DNA of 64,000 nucleotides from Flavobacterium humi (GTDB lineage Bacteria; Bacteroidota; Bacteroidia; Flavobacteriales; Flavobacteriaceae): NCBI RefSeq assembly GCF_004745595.1, contig NZ_SRLH01000007.1, positions 128,769 to 192,768 of the forward strand, read 5' to 3'. Shown piece by piece: positions 9,987 to 20,164 of this stretch (position 1 is its first letter; each line of letters starts with the position of its first letter). The notes under the pieces were generated by a model. It saw only the letters and a program-made list of their open reading frames with translations, ran no database searches and was not told where the DNA came from. The position numbers and the translations under genes were made by a program.

Positions 9987-10169
9987 ATGGCTAAAATATT
10001 AGTAAAACAAGTAACAAGCAAAATCAATTGTCCTCTTACACAAAAGAGAACATTGGAAGCTTTAGGTCTTCGTAAAATGGGACAGGTTGTTGAGCATGAT
10101 GCAAGTCCTGCAATCCTTGGAATGGTAAATAAAGTTAAACACTTAGTTTCTGTTGTAGAAGCTAAATAA
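9987..10169 (+). CDS. rpmD: 50S ribosomal protein L30
   Basis: L30, 60 residues, a small 50S protein. Recognised by MAKILVKQVTSKINCP, then QKRTLEALGLRKMGQVVEHD and the end GMVNKVKHLVSVVEAK. Present between S5 and L15 as usual; some bacteria lack it. Confidence 0.95.
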   Translation: MAKILVKQVTSKINCPLTQKRTLEALGLRKMGQVVEHDASPAILGMVNKVKHLVSVVEAK

Positions 10170-10180
10170 CAAACACTGTT

Positions 10181-10633
10181 ATGAATTTAAGTAATTTACA
10201 GCCAGCTGAAGGGTCAACACACAATCAAAATAAAAGATTAGGTAGAGGAGAAGGTTCTGGAAAAGGTGGTACTGCTGCACGTGGACACAAAGGAGCTAAA
10301 TCTCGTTCTGGTTATTCTAAAAAGATTGGATTTGAAGGAGGTCAGATGCCACTTCAAAGACGTGTACCTAAATTTGGTTTCAAAAATATCAATAGAATTG
10401 AATACCAAGGTGTAAACCTTGACAACCTTCAATTGCTTGTTGATAATGGTTTAGTTACTGATACTGTAGATATGACAGTATTTGTGACAAATCGTTTGGC
10501 TACTAAAACTGAAGTTGTTAAAATTTTAGGTAGAGGTGAGCTTAAAGCAAAATTAAAAGTTAGTGCACATAAATTTACTGCTACTGCAAAAGCTGCTATC
10601 GAAGCTGCTGGAGGAGAAGCTATAGAATTGTAA
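10181..10633 (+). CDS. rplO: 50S ribosomal protein L15
   Basis: L15, 150 residues, a late assembly protein of the 50S subunit. The Gly-rich N-terminal arm is visible (KRLGRGEGSGKGGTAARGHKG), then GFEGGQMPLQRRVPKFGF and, at the C-terminus, AKAAIEAAGGEAIEL. It precedes secY by 13 bases, the classic order. Confidence 0.96.
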   Translation: MNLSNLQPAEGSTHNQNKRLGRGEGSGKGGTAARGHKGAKSRSGYSKKIGFEGGQMPLQRRVPKFGFKNINRIEYQGVNLDNLQLLVDNGLVTDTVDMTVFVTNRLATKTEVVKILGRGELKAKLKVSAHKFTATAKAAIEAAGGEAIEL

Positions 10634-10646
10634 TTTTCTAAACACG

Positions 10647-11993
10647 ATGAAAAAATTTATTGAATCGTTACAGAACGTTTGGAAAATTGAGGAACTTAAA
10701 AACAGAATCCTAATTACATTAGGATTTCTGTTAGTTTATCGTTTTGGTACTCAAGTGCCGTTGCCAGGAATAGATGTTTCCAAACTGCAAAATTTAACTA
10801 ACCAGACTGATAGCGGTATTGGTTGGTTAATTGATGTTTTTACAGGTGGGGCATTTTCTCAAGCTTCAGTGTTTGCACTAGGTATTATGCCTTACATTTC
10901 AGCGTCTATTGTAGTTCAGTTGATGGGAATCGCTATTCCTTATCTTCAAAAACTTCAAAAAGAAGGTGAAAGTGGTAGAAAGAAGATGAATCAGATTACA
11001 AGATGGTTGACAATCGGTATTACACTGGTTCAAGGGCCTGGTTATATCTATAATTTATATAGAACATTGCCGGCAGACGCTTTCTTGTTAGGGTTTAATT
11101 CATTCTCATTCTTATTTTCTTCAGTAATCATCTTGTCTACAGGTACAATTTTTGCGATGTGGTTGGGTGAAAAAATTACTGATAAAGGTATTGGAAATGG
11201 TATTTCGTTATTGATTTTATTGGGAATTGTTGCAAGAATGCCACAGGCTTTCATCCAGGAGTTCTCATCAGTAGTAACTAATAATAATGGAGGTCCAATG
11301 TTGATTGTACTTGAGGTTATTATCTGGTTATTAATAATCATCGCTTGTATTTTAATGGTTATGGCTGTTCGTAAAATCCCTGTTCAATACGCTCGTCGTT
11401 CGGTTTCCGGAGACTTGGAGCAGGATTTGATGGGAGGAAACAGACAATTCATTCCGTTAAAGTTAAATGCATCTGGAGTTATGCCAATCATTTTTGCGCA
11501 GGCAATTATGTTTATACCAGCTGCTGTTGCCGGATTATCACAATCTGAAACAGCGCAATCTGTTAGTGCAAGATTCAAAAATGTATTCGGGTGGGAGTAC
11601 AATATATTATTTGCTTTGTTAATCGTTATTTTTACGTACTTTTACACCGCAATTAGTGTTCCTACTAATAAAATGGCTGATGATTTGAAAAGAAGCGGAG
11701 GTTTCATACCAGGTGTTAAACCAGGAGTTGAAACGGCTGATTTCTTAGATAGAATCATGTCTTTGATTACTTTTCCAGGATCATTATTCCTTGCTTTGTT
11801 AGCTGTGTTCCCAGCGATTATTGTAAGTGTAATGAGTGTTCAGTCACAATGGGCACATTTCTTTGGAGGAACATCATTATTAATCTTGGTTGGAGTTGCA
11901 ATCGATACGATTCAGCAAATCAATTCATACTTGTTGAACAAACATTATGATGGTTTGATGAAAAGTGGTAAAAACAGAAAAGCAGTAGCTTAA
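10647..11993 (+). CDS. secY: Protein translocase subunit SecY
   Basis: The ten-helix channel of the Sec translocon in the inner membrane, 448 residues. TM1 follows [18 protein letters not shown]; the plug and TM2 region is [17 protein letters not shown]; the cytosolic loops that meet SecA or the ribosome include [19 protein letters not shown]. Slightly longer than the E. coli protein (443). It makes the export route used by the lipoproteins and the T9SS cargo encoded elsewhere in this window. One base separates its stop from infA. Confidence 0.97.
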   Translation: MKKFIESLQNVWKIEELKNRILITLGFLLVYRFGTQVPLPGIDVSKLQNLTNQTDSGIGWLIDVFTGGAFSQASVFALGIMPYISASIVVQLMGIAIPYLQKLQKEGESGRKKMNQITRWLTIGITLVQGPGYIYNLYRTLPADAFLLGFNSFSFLFSSVIILSTGTIFAMWLGEKITDKGIGNGISLLILLGIVARMPQAFIQEFSSVVTNNNGGPMLIVLEVIIWLLIIIACILMVMAVRKIPVQYARRSVSGDLEQDLMGGNRQFIPLKLNASGVMPIIFAQAIMFIPAAVAGLSQSETAQSVSARFKNVFGWEYNILFALLIVIFTYFYTAISVPTNKMADDLKRSGGFIPGVKPGVETADFLDRIMSLITFPGSLFLALLAVFPAIIVSVMSVQSQWAHFFGGTSLLILVGVAIDTIQQINSYLLNKHYDGLMKSGKNRKAVA

Positions 11994-11994
11994 T

Positions 11995-12210
11995 ATGGCA
12001 AAACAATCAGCAATAGAGCAGGACGGATCTATCATCGAAGCATTGTCAAATGCGATGTTCCGTGTTGAATTAGAAAATGGGCATATCGTAATTGCTCACA
12101 TTTCAGGAAAAATGCGTATGCATTACATCAAATTATTACCTGGTGATAAAGTGAAACTTGAAATGAGTCCTTACGATTTGTCAAAAGCAAGAATTACTTA
12201 TAGATACTAA
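11995..12210 (+). CDS. infA: Translation initiation factor IF-1
   Basis: IF-1, 71 residues, an OB-fold protein that blocks the 30S A site during initiation. Visible: [38 protein letters not shown] and [22 protein letters not shown]. Lies between secY and rpmJ as in many Gram-positive and Bacteroidetes genomes. Confidence 0.97.
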   Translation: MAKQSAIEQDGSIIEALSNAMFRVELENGHIVIAHISGKMRMHYIKLLPGDKVKLEMSPYDLSKARITYRY

Positions 12211-12216
12211 ACTAAT

Positions 12217-12333
12217 ATGAAAGTAAGAGCATCAGTTAAAAAGAGAAGTGCCGAATGCGTTATCGTTCGTAGAAAAGGCAGATTATACGTTATTAACAAA
12301 AAGAATCCTAGATTTAAACAAAGACAAGGATAA
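12217..12333 (+). CDS. rpmJ: 50S ribosomal protein L36, form lacking most zinc ligands
   Basis: A 38-residue frame that translates as [20 protein letters not shown] and ends NPRFKQRQG, clearly L36. The usual ligands Cys11, Cys14, Cys27 and His33 are Ser, Cys, Asn and Phe here, so it should not bind zinc. Six bases follow infA and two precede rpsM, fitting cotranslation. It is short enough to be missed by automatic ORF length cut-offs. Confidence 0.96.
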   Translation: MKVRASVKKRSAECVIVRRKGRLYVINKKNPRFKQRQG

Positions 12334-12335
12334 TT

Positions 12336-12710
12336 ATGGCAAGAATAGCAGGGGTAGATATTCCCAAAAATAAAAGAGGAGTCATTGCATTGACCTATAT
12401 CTTCGGAATTGGAAAAAGCAGAGCTATTGAGATTTTAGAGAAAGCTCAAGTTAGTCAAGACAAAAAAGTACAAGATTGGAATGATGATGAGATCGGTGGT
12501 ATCCGTGATGCAGTTTCATACTTCAAAATTGAAGGTGAATTGCGTTCAGAAATTTCATTAAACATCAAGCGTTTAATGGATATCGGTTGTTACAGAGGTA
12601 TTCGTCACAGATCTGGACTTCCATTAAGAGGTCAAAGAACTAAAAACAATTCTAGAACAAGAAAAGGTAAGAGAAAAACTGTTGCTAACAAGAAAAAAGC
12701 AACTAAATAA
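12336..12710 (+). CDS. rpsM: 30S ribosomal protein S13
   Basis: S13, 124 residues, bridges the 30S head to L5 and contacts P-site t[18 protein letters not shown] at the N-terminus, helix-two-turn-helix [13 protein letters not shown], and the conserved [20 protein letters not shown]. The lysine-rich tail is normal. First of the alpha-operon genes, without a separate promoter that I can see. Confidence 0.97.
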   Translation: MARIAGVDIPKNKRGVIALTYIFGIGKSRAIEILEKAQVSQDKKVQDWNDDEIGGIRDAVSYFKIEGELRSEISLNIKRLMDIGCYRGIRHRSGLPLRGQRTKNNSRTRKGKRKTVANKKKATK

Positions 12711-12721
12711 TAAGTAGTAAT

Positions 12722-13105
12722 ATGGCGAAGGCAAGTACAAAAAAACGTAAAGTTATAGTAGAGTCAACAGGTGAAGCTCATATTAGTGCGACTTTTAACA
12801 ACATCATCATTTCTTTGACAAACAAGAAAGGTGAAGTAGTTTCTTGGTCATCAGCTGGTAAAATGGGCTTTAGAGGTTCTAAAAAGAATACTCCGTATGC
12901 TGCTCAAATGGCTGCTGAAGATTGTTCTAAAGTTGCATTAGAGGCTGGATTGAAAAAAGTGAAGGTTTTTGTTAAAGGACCAGGAAACGGACGTGAGTCT
13001 GCTATCCGTTCTTTGCACAATTCTGGAATCGAAGTAACAGAAATCATTGACGTTACTCCACTTCCACACAATGGATGTCGTCCTCCAAAAAGACGTAGAG
13101 TTTAA
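12722..13105 (+). CDS. rpsK: 30S ribosomal protein S11
   Basis: S11, 127 residues, on the 30S platform near the mRNA exit. Recognised by [35 protein letters not shown] and the C-terminal [19 protein letters not shown]. An 89-base gap containing an inverted repeat separates it from rpsD. Confidence 0.97.
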   Translation: MAKASTKKRKVIVESTGEAHISATFNNIIISLTNKKGEVVSWSSAGKMGFRGSKKNTPYAAQMAAEDCSKVALEAGLKKVKVFVKGPGNGRESAIRSLHNSGIEVTEIIDVTPLPHNGCRPPKRRRV

Positions 13106-13127
13106 TTTTTTATATTTAAGTATAACT

Positions 13128-13179
13128 AGGTAGGACATAGATTATCGGAGGATTTGACCTGAATTCATAATCTCTACCT
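13128..13179 (+). promoter_or_regulatory. Structured RNA leader candidate upstream of rpsD (S4)
   Basis: AGGTAG (13128-13133) pairs with CTACCT (13174-13179), and AGATTAT (13139-13145) pairs with ATAATCT (13167-13173). The two stems stack with a 5-base bulge on the 5' side, and a 21-base apical loop carries GGAGGATTTGACCTG. It lies 15 bases before the rpsD start inside the alpha operon. Since S4 represses its own synthesis in E. coli and Bacillus through mRNA structures, a similar role is likely. Confidence 0.6.
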
Positions 13180-13194
13180 TAATAATTTTTAGAA

Positions 13195-13800
13195 ATGGCA
13201 AGATATACTGGTCCAAGTACTAGGATTGCTCGTAAATTTGGCGAGGCAATCTTCGGTGATGATAAATCATTCGAAAAAAGAAATTACCCTCCAGGGCAAC
13301 ATGGTTTGGCCAAAAAAAGAGGAAAAAAATCTGAATACGCTGTCCAATTGATGGAAAAGCAAAAAGCTAAATATTCTTACGGAATTTTAGAAAAACAATT
13401 CAGAAACTTATTTGAAAAAGCAGCTGCTTCAAAAGGTGTAACAGGTGAGATCCTTTTACAATTATGCGAAGCGCGTTTAGACAACGTAGTTTACAGAATG
13501 GGTATCGCTCCATCAAGAAGAGCGGCAAGACAAATCGTTTCTCACAGACACGTAACTGTAAACGGTGAGCTTGTTAACGTACCTTCATACCATTTAAAAC
13601 CTGGTGACAAAGTTGCTGTTCGTGAAAAATCTAAATCTTTAGAAGCTATCGAACGTTCTTTATCAAATTCAAGTCATGTATATGAGTGGATTACATGGAA
13701 TAACGACACAAAAGAAGGTACTTTTGTTTCTGCTCCTGCAAGATTGCAAATCCCAGAAAACATTAAAGAACAACTAATCGTCGAATTGTACAACAAATAA
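13195..13800 (+). CDS. rpsD: 30S ribosomal protein S4 (zinc-free type)
   Basis: S4, 201 residues, the primary assembly protein of the 30S body and part of the mRNA entry helicase. Starts [16 protein letters not shown] without the N-terminal zinc cysteines found in some bacteria. The S4 RNA-binding domain is [21 protein letters not shown] then [18 protein letters not shown] structured intercistronic element precedes it and rpoA follows after 22 bases. Confidence 0.97.
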   Translation: MARYTGPSTRIARKFGEAIFGDDKSFEKRNYPPGQHGLAKKRGKKSEYAVQLMEKQKAKYSYGILEKQFRNLFEKAAASKGVTGEILLQLCEARLDNVVYRMGIAPSRRAARQIVSHRHVTVNGELVNVPSYHLKPGDKVAVREKSKSLEAIERSLSNSSHVYEWITWNNDTKEGTFVSAPARLQIPENIKEQLIVELYNK

Positions 13801-13822
13801 TAATTGACATCAGTCGAAATTT

Positions 13823-14815
13823 ATGGCAATATTTAATTTTCAGAAGCCCGATAAAGTTATCATGATCGATTCAACCGATTTTGAAGGTAAGTTTGAATTC
13901 AGACCTTTAGAACCTGGTTACGGATTGACTGTTGGTAATGCACTTAGAAGAGTTTTACTTTCTGCATTGGAAGGTTATGCTATCACATCTATCCGTATAG
14001 AAGGTGTTGATCATGAATTCTCTACTATTTCCGGAGTGGTTGAAGATGTTACCGAAATTATCCTTAATCTTAAACAAGTACGTTTTAAACGTCAAATTGA
14101 AGATGTTGATAATGAATCTGTATCCATTTCAATCTCTGGAAAAGATCAGATTACAGCTGGTGATTTCCAAAAATTCATTTCTGGATTTCAAGTTCTGAAT
14201 CCGGAATTGGTAATCTGCAATCTTGATAGCAAAGTGAACCTTAACATGGAGCTTACTATCGAAAAAGGTAGAGGTTACGTTCCTGCAGAGGAAAACAAAA
14301 AACAAAATGCTGCGATAGGTACTATATTTACTGATTCTATCTTTACACCTGTAAAGAATGTGAAGTATGCAATTGAAAATTTCCGTGTAGAGCAAAAAAC
14401 AGATTACGAAAAACTGGTTTTTGAAATCAAGACAGATGGTTCTATCCATCCTAAAGATGCTCTTACTGAAGCTGCAAAAGTATTAATTCACCATTTCATG
14501 TTGTTTTCTGACGAAAGAATTACACTTGAGGCTGATGAAATTGCTCAAACAGAATCGTATGATGAAGAATCATTACATATGAGACAACTGCTTAAAACCA
14601 AGCTTGTTGATATGGATTTGTCTGTAAGAGCTTTAAATTGCTTAAAAGCAGCTGAAGTTGATACATTAGGAGACTTAGTATCGTTCAATAAAAATGATTT
14701 AATGAAATTCCGTAATTTCGGTAAGAAGTCGTTAACAGAGCTTGACGAATTAGTTGCCGTTAAAAATCTAACTTTCGGAATGGATTTAGCCAAATACAAA
14801 TTAGATAAAGAATAA
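13823..14815 (+). CDS. rpoA: DNA-directed RNA polymerase subunit alpha
   Basis: The alpha subunit, 330 residues, whose N-terminal domain dimerises to start polymerase assembly ([20 protein letters not shown]) and whose C-terminal domain binds promoter DNA and activators. The C-terminal domain is intact: [20 protein letters not shown] and [15 protein letters not shown]. It is between rpsD and rplQ, as in most bacteria. Confidence 0.97.
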   Translation: MAIFNFQKPDKVIMIDSTDFEGKFEFRPLEPGYGLTVGNALRRVLLSALEGYAITSIRIEGVDHEFSTISGVVEDVTEIILNLKQVRFKRQIEDVDNESVSISISGKDQITAGDFQKFISGFQVLNPELVICNLDSKVNLNMELTIEKGRGYVPAEENKKQNAAIGTIFTDSIFTPVKNVKYAIENFRVEQKTDYEKLVFEIKTDGSIHPKDALTEAAKVLIHHFMLFSDERITLEADEIAQTESYDEESLHMRQLLKTKLVDMDLSVRALNCLKAAEVDTLGDLVSFNKNDLMKFRNFGKKSLTELDELVAVKNLTFGMDLAKYKLDKE

Positions 14816-14816
14816 T

Positions 14817-14854
14817 TTGCTTCATATTTTGCTCTCCAAAGAGGATTGAAGCAA
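14817..14854 (+). promoter_or_regulatory. Intercistronic hairpin between rpoA and rplQ
   Basis: TTGCTTCA (14817-14824) and TGAAGCAA (14847-14854) are exact reverse complements, and between them CTCT/AGAG (14832-14835 with 14840-14843) forms a small inner stem with loop CCAA. It lies 23 bases before rplQ. With no T-run it is not a normal terminator; control of L17 synthesis or mRNA processing is possible. Confidence 0.4.
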
Positions 14855-14877
14855 GATGAAGTTAAAAAAAACACGTC

Positions 14878-15384
14878 ATGAGACACGGAAAAAAATTCAA
14901 TCACTTAAGCAGACAGACTGGACATAGAAAAGCTATGTTGGCTAATATGGCTTGTTCTCTTATCGAGCACAAACGTATTAACACTACAGTTGCTAAAGCT
15001 AAAGCGCTTAAACAATTCGTTGAGCCGCTTATTACAAAATCAAAAGAAGATACAACTCACAATCGTCGTATATGTTTTTCTTACTTACGTAGCAAATATG
15101 CCGTAACTGATTTATTCAGAGACGTTGCTGCTAAAGTAGGAGACCGTCCGGGAGGATACACACGTATTATCAAATTAGGTAATCGTTTGGGAGATAATGC
15201 TGATATGGCAATGATCGAACTGGTGGACTTCAACGAACTATACAATGGAGGTAAAAAAGAAGAGAAAAAAGCGAAAAGCCGTCGTGGTGGAAAAGCTAAA
15301 AAAGCGGAAACGCCTGTAGCTGAAACTCCAGCTCCTGAGGCTCCGGCAGCATCTTCTGAAGAAACTACTGATAGTGCAGAATAA
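14878..15384 (+). CDS. rplQ: 50S ribosomal protein L17 with acidic-basic tail
   Basis: L17, 168 residues, near the tunnel exit. The family core (about residues 1-125) is complete: [20 protein letters not shown], then [20 protein letters not shown] and [20 protein letters not shown]. The last 40 or so residues form a low-complexity tail, first Lys/Arg-rich ([19 protein letters not shown]), then Pro, Ala and Glu, common in Bacteroidetes L17. Last gene of the ribosomal block; a strong terminator follows. Confidence 0.96.
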   Translation: MRHGKKFNHLSRQTGHRKAMLANMACSLIEHKRINTTVAKAKALKQFVEPLITKSKEDTTHNRRICFSYLRSKYAVTDLFRDVAAKVGDRPGGYTRIIKLGNRLGDNADMAMIELVDFNELYNGGKKEEKKAKSRRGGKAKKAETPVAETPAPEAPAASSEETTDSAE

Positions 15385-15408
15385 TATGAATCTTACTTCA
15401 TAAATATT

Positions 15409-15443
15409 AAGGATAAACTTTTACTAGTTTATCCTTTTTTTTT
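15409..15443 (+). terminator. Rho-independent terminator of the ribosomal block
   Basis: Perfect 11-bp stem, 15409-15419 with 15426-15436, loop TTTACT, followed by an unbroken T-run to 15443. It lies 25 bases after the rplQ stop. Confidence 0.9.
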
Positions 15444-15447
15444 GAAT

Positions 15448-15455
15448 TATTTTTG
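15448..15455 (+). promoter_or_regulatory. -7 box of the carA promoter
   Basis: TATTTTTG matches TAnnTTTG exactly and lies 18 bases before the carA ATG, directly after the terminator. No well-spaced TTG at -33 is seen. Confidence 0.55.
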
Positions 15456-15472
15456 CAAAATAAATAACTACA

Positions 15473-16582
15473 ATGCAACACACAACAAAACAAAAAGCCA
15501 TTTTATTACTAAGCGACGGAACAATTTTTCACGGCATGTCCATTGGGATCAGCGGGACTACTTTTGGCGAAGTCTGCTTCAATACCGGGACAACCGGTTA
15601 CCAGGAAATATTTACGGATCCGTCCTATTTTGGGCAGATTATGGTGGCTACCAATGCCCATATCGGGAATTACGGCGTTAATGCTGACGAAGTAGAATCG
15701 GAAAAAATCATGATTTCTGGCCTGGTTTGCAAAAACTTTTCCACCAATCATTCCCGACCAAATTCAGAAAGCGATTTATTCGATTATTTCAAAAAACAAA
15801 ACCTGGTGTGTATTTCCGATGTGGATACCAGGGCCCTTGTGAGTTATATCCGTGATAACGGCGCCATGAACGCGGTCATTTCTACAGATGGTACTCCAGT
15901 AGAGGAATTGAAAAAGCAATTGGCCTTGATCCCGGATATGAACGGATTGGAATTGGCTTCAAAAGTATCTACGACAACTCCTTATTTCTTTGGAGATGAA
16001 AAAGCAACTTATAAAATATCGGCTTTAGACCTCGGGATTAAGAAGAATATCCTGAGAAACCTGGCCAAACGCGATTGTTATATCAAGGTTTTCCCGTATA
16101 ACGCAACTTTTGAGGAAATGAAAGCTTTTAATCCTGATGGTTATTTCCTTTCCAACGGACCTGGAGATCCGGATCCTTTATTTGGGGCGATTGCTACGGC
16201 AAAAGAAATAATTTCGGGGAATTACCCGCTTTTCGGGATTTGTTTAGGGCACCAGGTTATTGCTTTGGCGAATGGTGTTTCTACATACAAAATGTTTAAC
16301 GGCCACCGAGGCATCAATCATCCGGTGAAGAACCTGGTGACAGGAAAAGGCGAAATTACGTCACAGAACCATGGATTCGCAGTTAATAAGGAAGAGCTTG
16401 ACAATCATCCTGACCTGGAAATCACGCACTTGCATGTCAATGATGAAACGGTTGCAGGAATGAGGATGAAATCCAAAAACTGCTTTTCGGTACAATACCA
16501 TCCGGAAGCCAGCCCGGGACCTCATGATTCTTCTTATCTGTTTGATCAATTCATTGAGAATATAAAATCATCGAAACAATAA
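15473..16582 (+). CDS. carA: Carbamoyl phosphate synthase small subunit
   Basis: CarA, 369 residues, hydrolyses glutamine and passes ammonia to CarB to make carbamoyl phosphate for pyrimidines and arginine. The N-terminal domain shows GTTFGEVCFNTGTTGYQEI. The class I glutamine amidotransferase domain carries the nucleophile Cys257 in PLFGICLGHQ and the pair His343/Glu345 in YHPEASPGPHD. The carB gene is not in the window. It has its own -7 box; eno follows after 46 bases with no terminator, so both may be on one transcript. Confidence 0.96.
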   Translation: MQHTTKQKAILLLSDGTIFHGMSIGISGTTFGEVCFNTGTTGYQEIFTDPSYFGQIMVATNAHIGNYGVNADEVESEKIMISGLVCKNFSTNHSRPNSESDLFDYFKKQNLVCISDVDTRALVSYIRDNGAMNAVISTDGTPVEELKKQLALIPDMNGLELASKVSTTTPYFFGDEKATYKISALDLGIKKNILRNLAKRDCYIKVFPYNATFEEMKAFNPDGYFLSNGPGDPDPLFGAIATAKEIISGNYPLFGICLGHQVIALANGVSTYKMFNGHRGINHPVKNLVTGKGEITSQNHGFAVNKEELDNHPDLEITHLHVNDETVAGMRMKSKNCFSVQYHPEASPGPHDSSYLFDQFIENIKSSKQ

Positions 16583-16625
16583 TCAGGCATACATTCAATA
16601 GTATATCCAACATTTAAAATAATAA

Positions 16626-17921
<1,296 letters not shown>

Positions 17922-17947
17922 TCCCGGATTACAGATACTATAAAATG

Positions 17948-17985
17948 CACCCGTTAGCTCAAAAAGCCGGCGGGTGTTTTTTTTT
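17948..17985 (+). terminator. Terminator after eno
   Basis: CACCCG (17948-17953) pairs with CGGGTG (17971-17976), with a smaller GCT/AGC pairing inside, then nine T. Reading frames that begin inside it (GTG 17974, ATG 17986) are not real starts. Confidence 0.8.
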
Positions 17986-18060
17986 ATGTTTAAAATGAAT
18001 GGAGCAATTAAAACTGTCTATCGAATTCTCATTCAAAACCGTCAAATTCTCATTTGTATT

Positions 18061-18089
18061 TTGCTGTATAGATCTAAAGGTTATTTTTG
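18061..18089 (+). promoter_or_regulatory. Promoter of the sensor kinase gene
   Basis: TTG at 18061-18063, an 18-base spacer and TATTTTTG at 18082-18089. The position, 28 bases before ATG 18118, supports that start and excludes the earlier in-frame codons. Confidence 0.65.
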
Positions 18090-18117
18090 TTTATCCCATT
18101 TTGGTAAAAAACTAGTT

Positions 18118-20106
18118 ATGAAATTATACCATTACCTTCTACTCCTATTCCTCGCCGGAAGTACCCAGGCCATTTCCCAGCACAAAGCTGCCGATAGCCT
18201 TATCAAGGCTTTCCAGAATGCCAAAAACGATATTGACAAAGCCGAATTGCTCAATGCCATTGCCAGCGAATACCGTGCGGATAATCCGAACCAAATGCTC
18301 AACTATGCAGGCAAGGCTTTGCAATTGTCGCAAAAAATCCAGCACAGGCTGGCCGAAGGGAACGCTTACCTCAATAAAGGGAATGCCTATATTATTATGG
18401 GTGATTATGTTTTGGCACTGCAGAATTTCTCCAATGCCCAGGCTGTTTTTGAAAATGAAGCCGAGAAAAGGGCCGGAGAAGAAAAAACGGAAGTCAATAA
18501 TGGTTTGGCCAGGGCTTACGGAAGTATCGGGATTGTTTTTTCCGAGCAAAGCAATTATGCCAAGGCACTTCAATACCACCTGAAAGCCTTGAAGATTTAT
18601 GAAGAAACCAAAAGCTATGAAAAACTTGCCCGGGTGTACAACAATGTAGGTATCGTCTATAAAGCACAGGGTGAAGACTTCAAAGCGTTGCAGTATTTTA
18701 TAAAATGCCTCAAGATCCAACAAAAAATAGAAGACAATACGATAGGGATTACCATGACGAATATCGGGAACATCTACCTGAACCAGAAAAATTACCCGAA
18801 AGCTTTTGAATATTATACCAAAGCGGAACAGTTGTTCGGGAAATATCCTAACAGCAGAGGGCTTGGCGAATTGTTCAATAATCTTGGATTGTACTATAAA
18901 AAGAATGGCAACCTGCCAAAAGCATTGGAAAATTATTCGAAAGCATTAACGCAGTTTCATTCGATTGAAGATAAATTCGGCGTGTCCGACACTTATTTTT
19001 ACATAGGCGAAGTGCATTATGAGCAAGGCAAATACGATGATGCTTTGGAAAACACCTCCAAATCCCTGCAACTGGCAAGAGCTCTAGAAATCACCGAACA
19101 GGTAGAACATGCCGAAAAAAGGCTGAGCGAGATTTATGAAAAGTTAGGCAAATCTGCGGAAGCGTTACAGCATTATAAATTATACAGCATTGCTCGGGAC
19201 AGCGTGAGCAACCATGAAAGTATCCGGAACAGTGTGCGCGCAGAGATGAATTTTGAGTTCGAAAAAAAAGAAGCCATACAGAAAAAAGAACAGGAAAAGA
19301 AGGAAATCGTCTATAAGGAACAGGTAAAGAGGCATCGCCAGCAAATAGCTTTTACCGCACTGCTGATATTACTGTTATGCGGGATTGTGTTTTTGGTGTA
19401 CAACAGGCTGCAGCTTAAAAAGCACCTGACCCTTCAGAAAGAACTTGCCGAATACGAGCAAAAAGCACTGCATTTGCAGATGAATCCGCATTTCGTGTTC
19501 AATTGCCTGGGGTCCATTTCGAGTTTTATTGTCCAGAACGGGACCGATTCGGCCATTAAATACTTATCCAAATTTTCAAAACTGATGCGCCTGACTTTGG
19601 AATATTCCAAAGAATCCCTGATTCCGATCGACAAGGAAATCGAAAGCCTTCAGAATTACCTGGAATTGGAACAGCTGCGGTTTAACAAAAAATTTGAATT
19701 CACCATTACCAAAAGCAACGAAATCGAAGATGATATGGGGCTGCCGCCCTTACTTTTACAGCCGTTTGTGGAGAATGCCATCATCCACGGGCTGATCCCG
19801 AAGAAGGAATCCGGAAAAATGGATGTTGATTTTTCACTCCAGGGCGAAAACCTGATTTGTACCATAACCGATAATGGGATTGGTTTCAATAAATCAAAAG
19901 AACTGAAGGAAAACCTGGTGAGCGTCCATAAATCCATGGCGCTGGATATTACCAGGAAACGTTTGGAAATGATGGAAGCCTATACTTCCAAAAAAGCCAA
20001 AGTAGATATCGAGGAACTTACAGGGAATGGAATTATTCTCGGTACCAAAGTAGTCCTGAACCTGCCGATACAGTTTGTCGGGGAAGAAGGCAAAGGGAAG
20101 AAATAA
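18118..20106 (+). CDS. TPR-containing LytS/YehU-type sensor histidine kinase
   Basis: Membrane sensor kinase, 662 residues with the start at ATG 18118, chosen because it gives a signal peptide (MKLYHYLLLLFLAGSTQA) and lies just after a good promoter. About seven tetratricopeptide repeats (residues 50-380; for example ALQYHLKALKIYEE, ALENYSKALTQFH) form the periplasmic part, then a coiled coil, one membrane helix near 410-430 (FTALLILLLCGIVFLVY) and a His_kinase domain with the phospho-acceptor His458 in LQMNPHFVFNCLGS. The ATPase domain has the N-box Asn553 (QPFVENAIIHG) and ITDNGIGFN. The LytTR regulator 58 bases downstream is its likely partner. The ligand is unknown. Confidence 0.88.
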   Translation: MKLYHYLLLLFLAGSTQAISQHKAADSLIKAFQNAKNDIDKAELLNAIASEYRADNPNQMLNYAGKALQLSQKIQHRLAEGNAYLNKGNAYIIMGDYVLALQNFSNAQAVFENEAEKRAGEEKTEVNNGLARAYGSIGIVFSEQSNYAKALQYHLKALKIYEETKSYEKLARVYNNVGIVYKAQGEDFKALQYFIKCLKIQQKIEDNTIGITMTNIGNIYLNQKNYPKAFEYYTKAEQLFGKYPNSRGLGELFNNLGLYYKKNGNLPKALENYSKALTQFHSIEDKFGVSDTYFYIGEVHYEQGKYDDALENTSKSLQLARALEITEQVEHAEKRLSEIYEKLGKSAEALQHYKLYSIARDSVSNHESIRNSVRAEMNFEFEKKEAIQKKEQEKKEIVYKEQVKRHRQQIAFTALLILLLCGIVFLVYNRLQLKKHLTLQKELAEYEQKALHLQMNPHFVFNCLGSISSFIVQNGTDSAIKYLSKFSKLMRLTLEYSKESLIPIDKEIESLQNYLELEQLRFNKKFEFTITKSNEIEDDMGLPPLLLQPFVENAIIHGLIPKKESGKMDVDFSLQGENLICTITDNGIGFNKSKELKENLVSVHKSMALDITRKRLEMMEAYTSKKAKVDIEELTGNGIILGTKVVLNLPIQFVGEEGKGKK

Positions 20107-20164
20107 GAACTTCCGCAACCAAAAAAAACGAATAAATTAATGCTATTTAGCCTAAAACAACCAT

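Noticed and set aside
17974-18117. N-terminal extension of the sensor kinase
   Set aside because: It begins inside the eno terminator and before the promoter at 18061-18089, and would place a signal peptide in the interior of the protein.
18145-18723. Long minus-strand frame of 192 codons within the sensor kinase gene
   Set aside because: Antisense to clear TPR coding sequence; long antisense frames are common here and no promoter or motif supports it.
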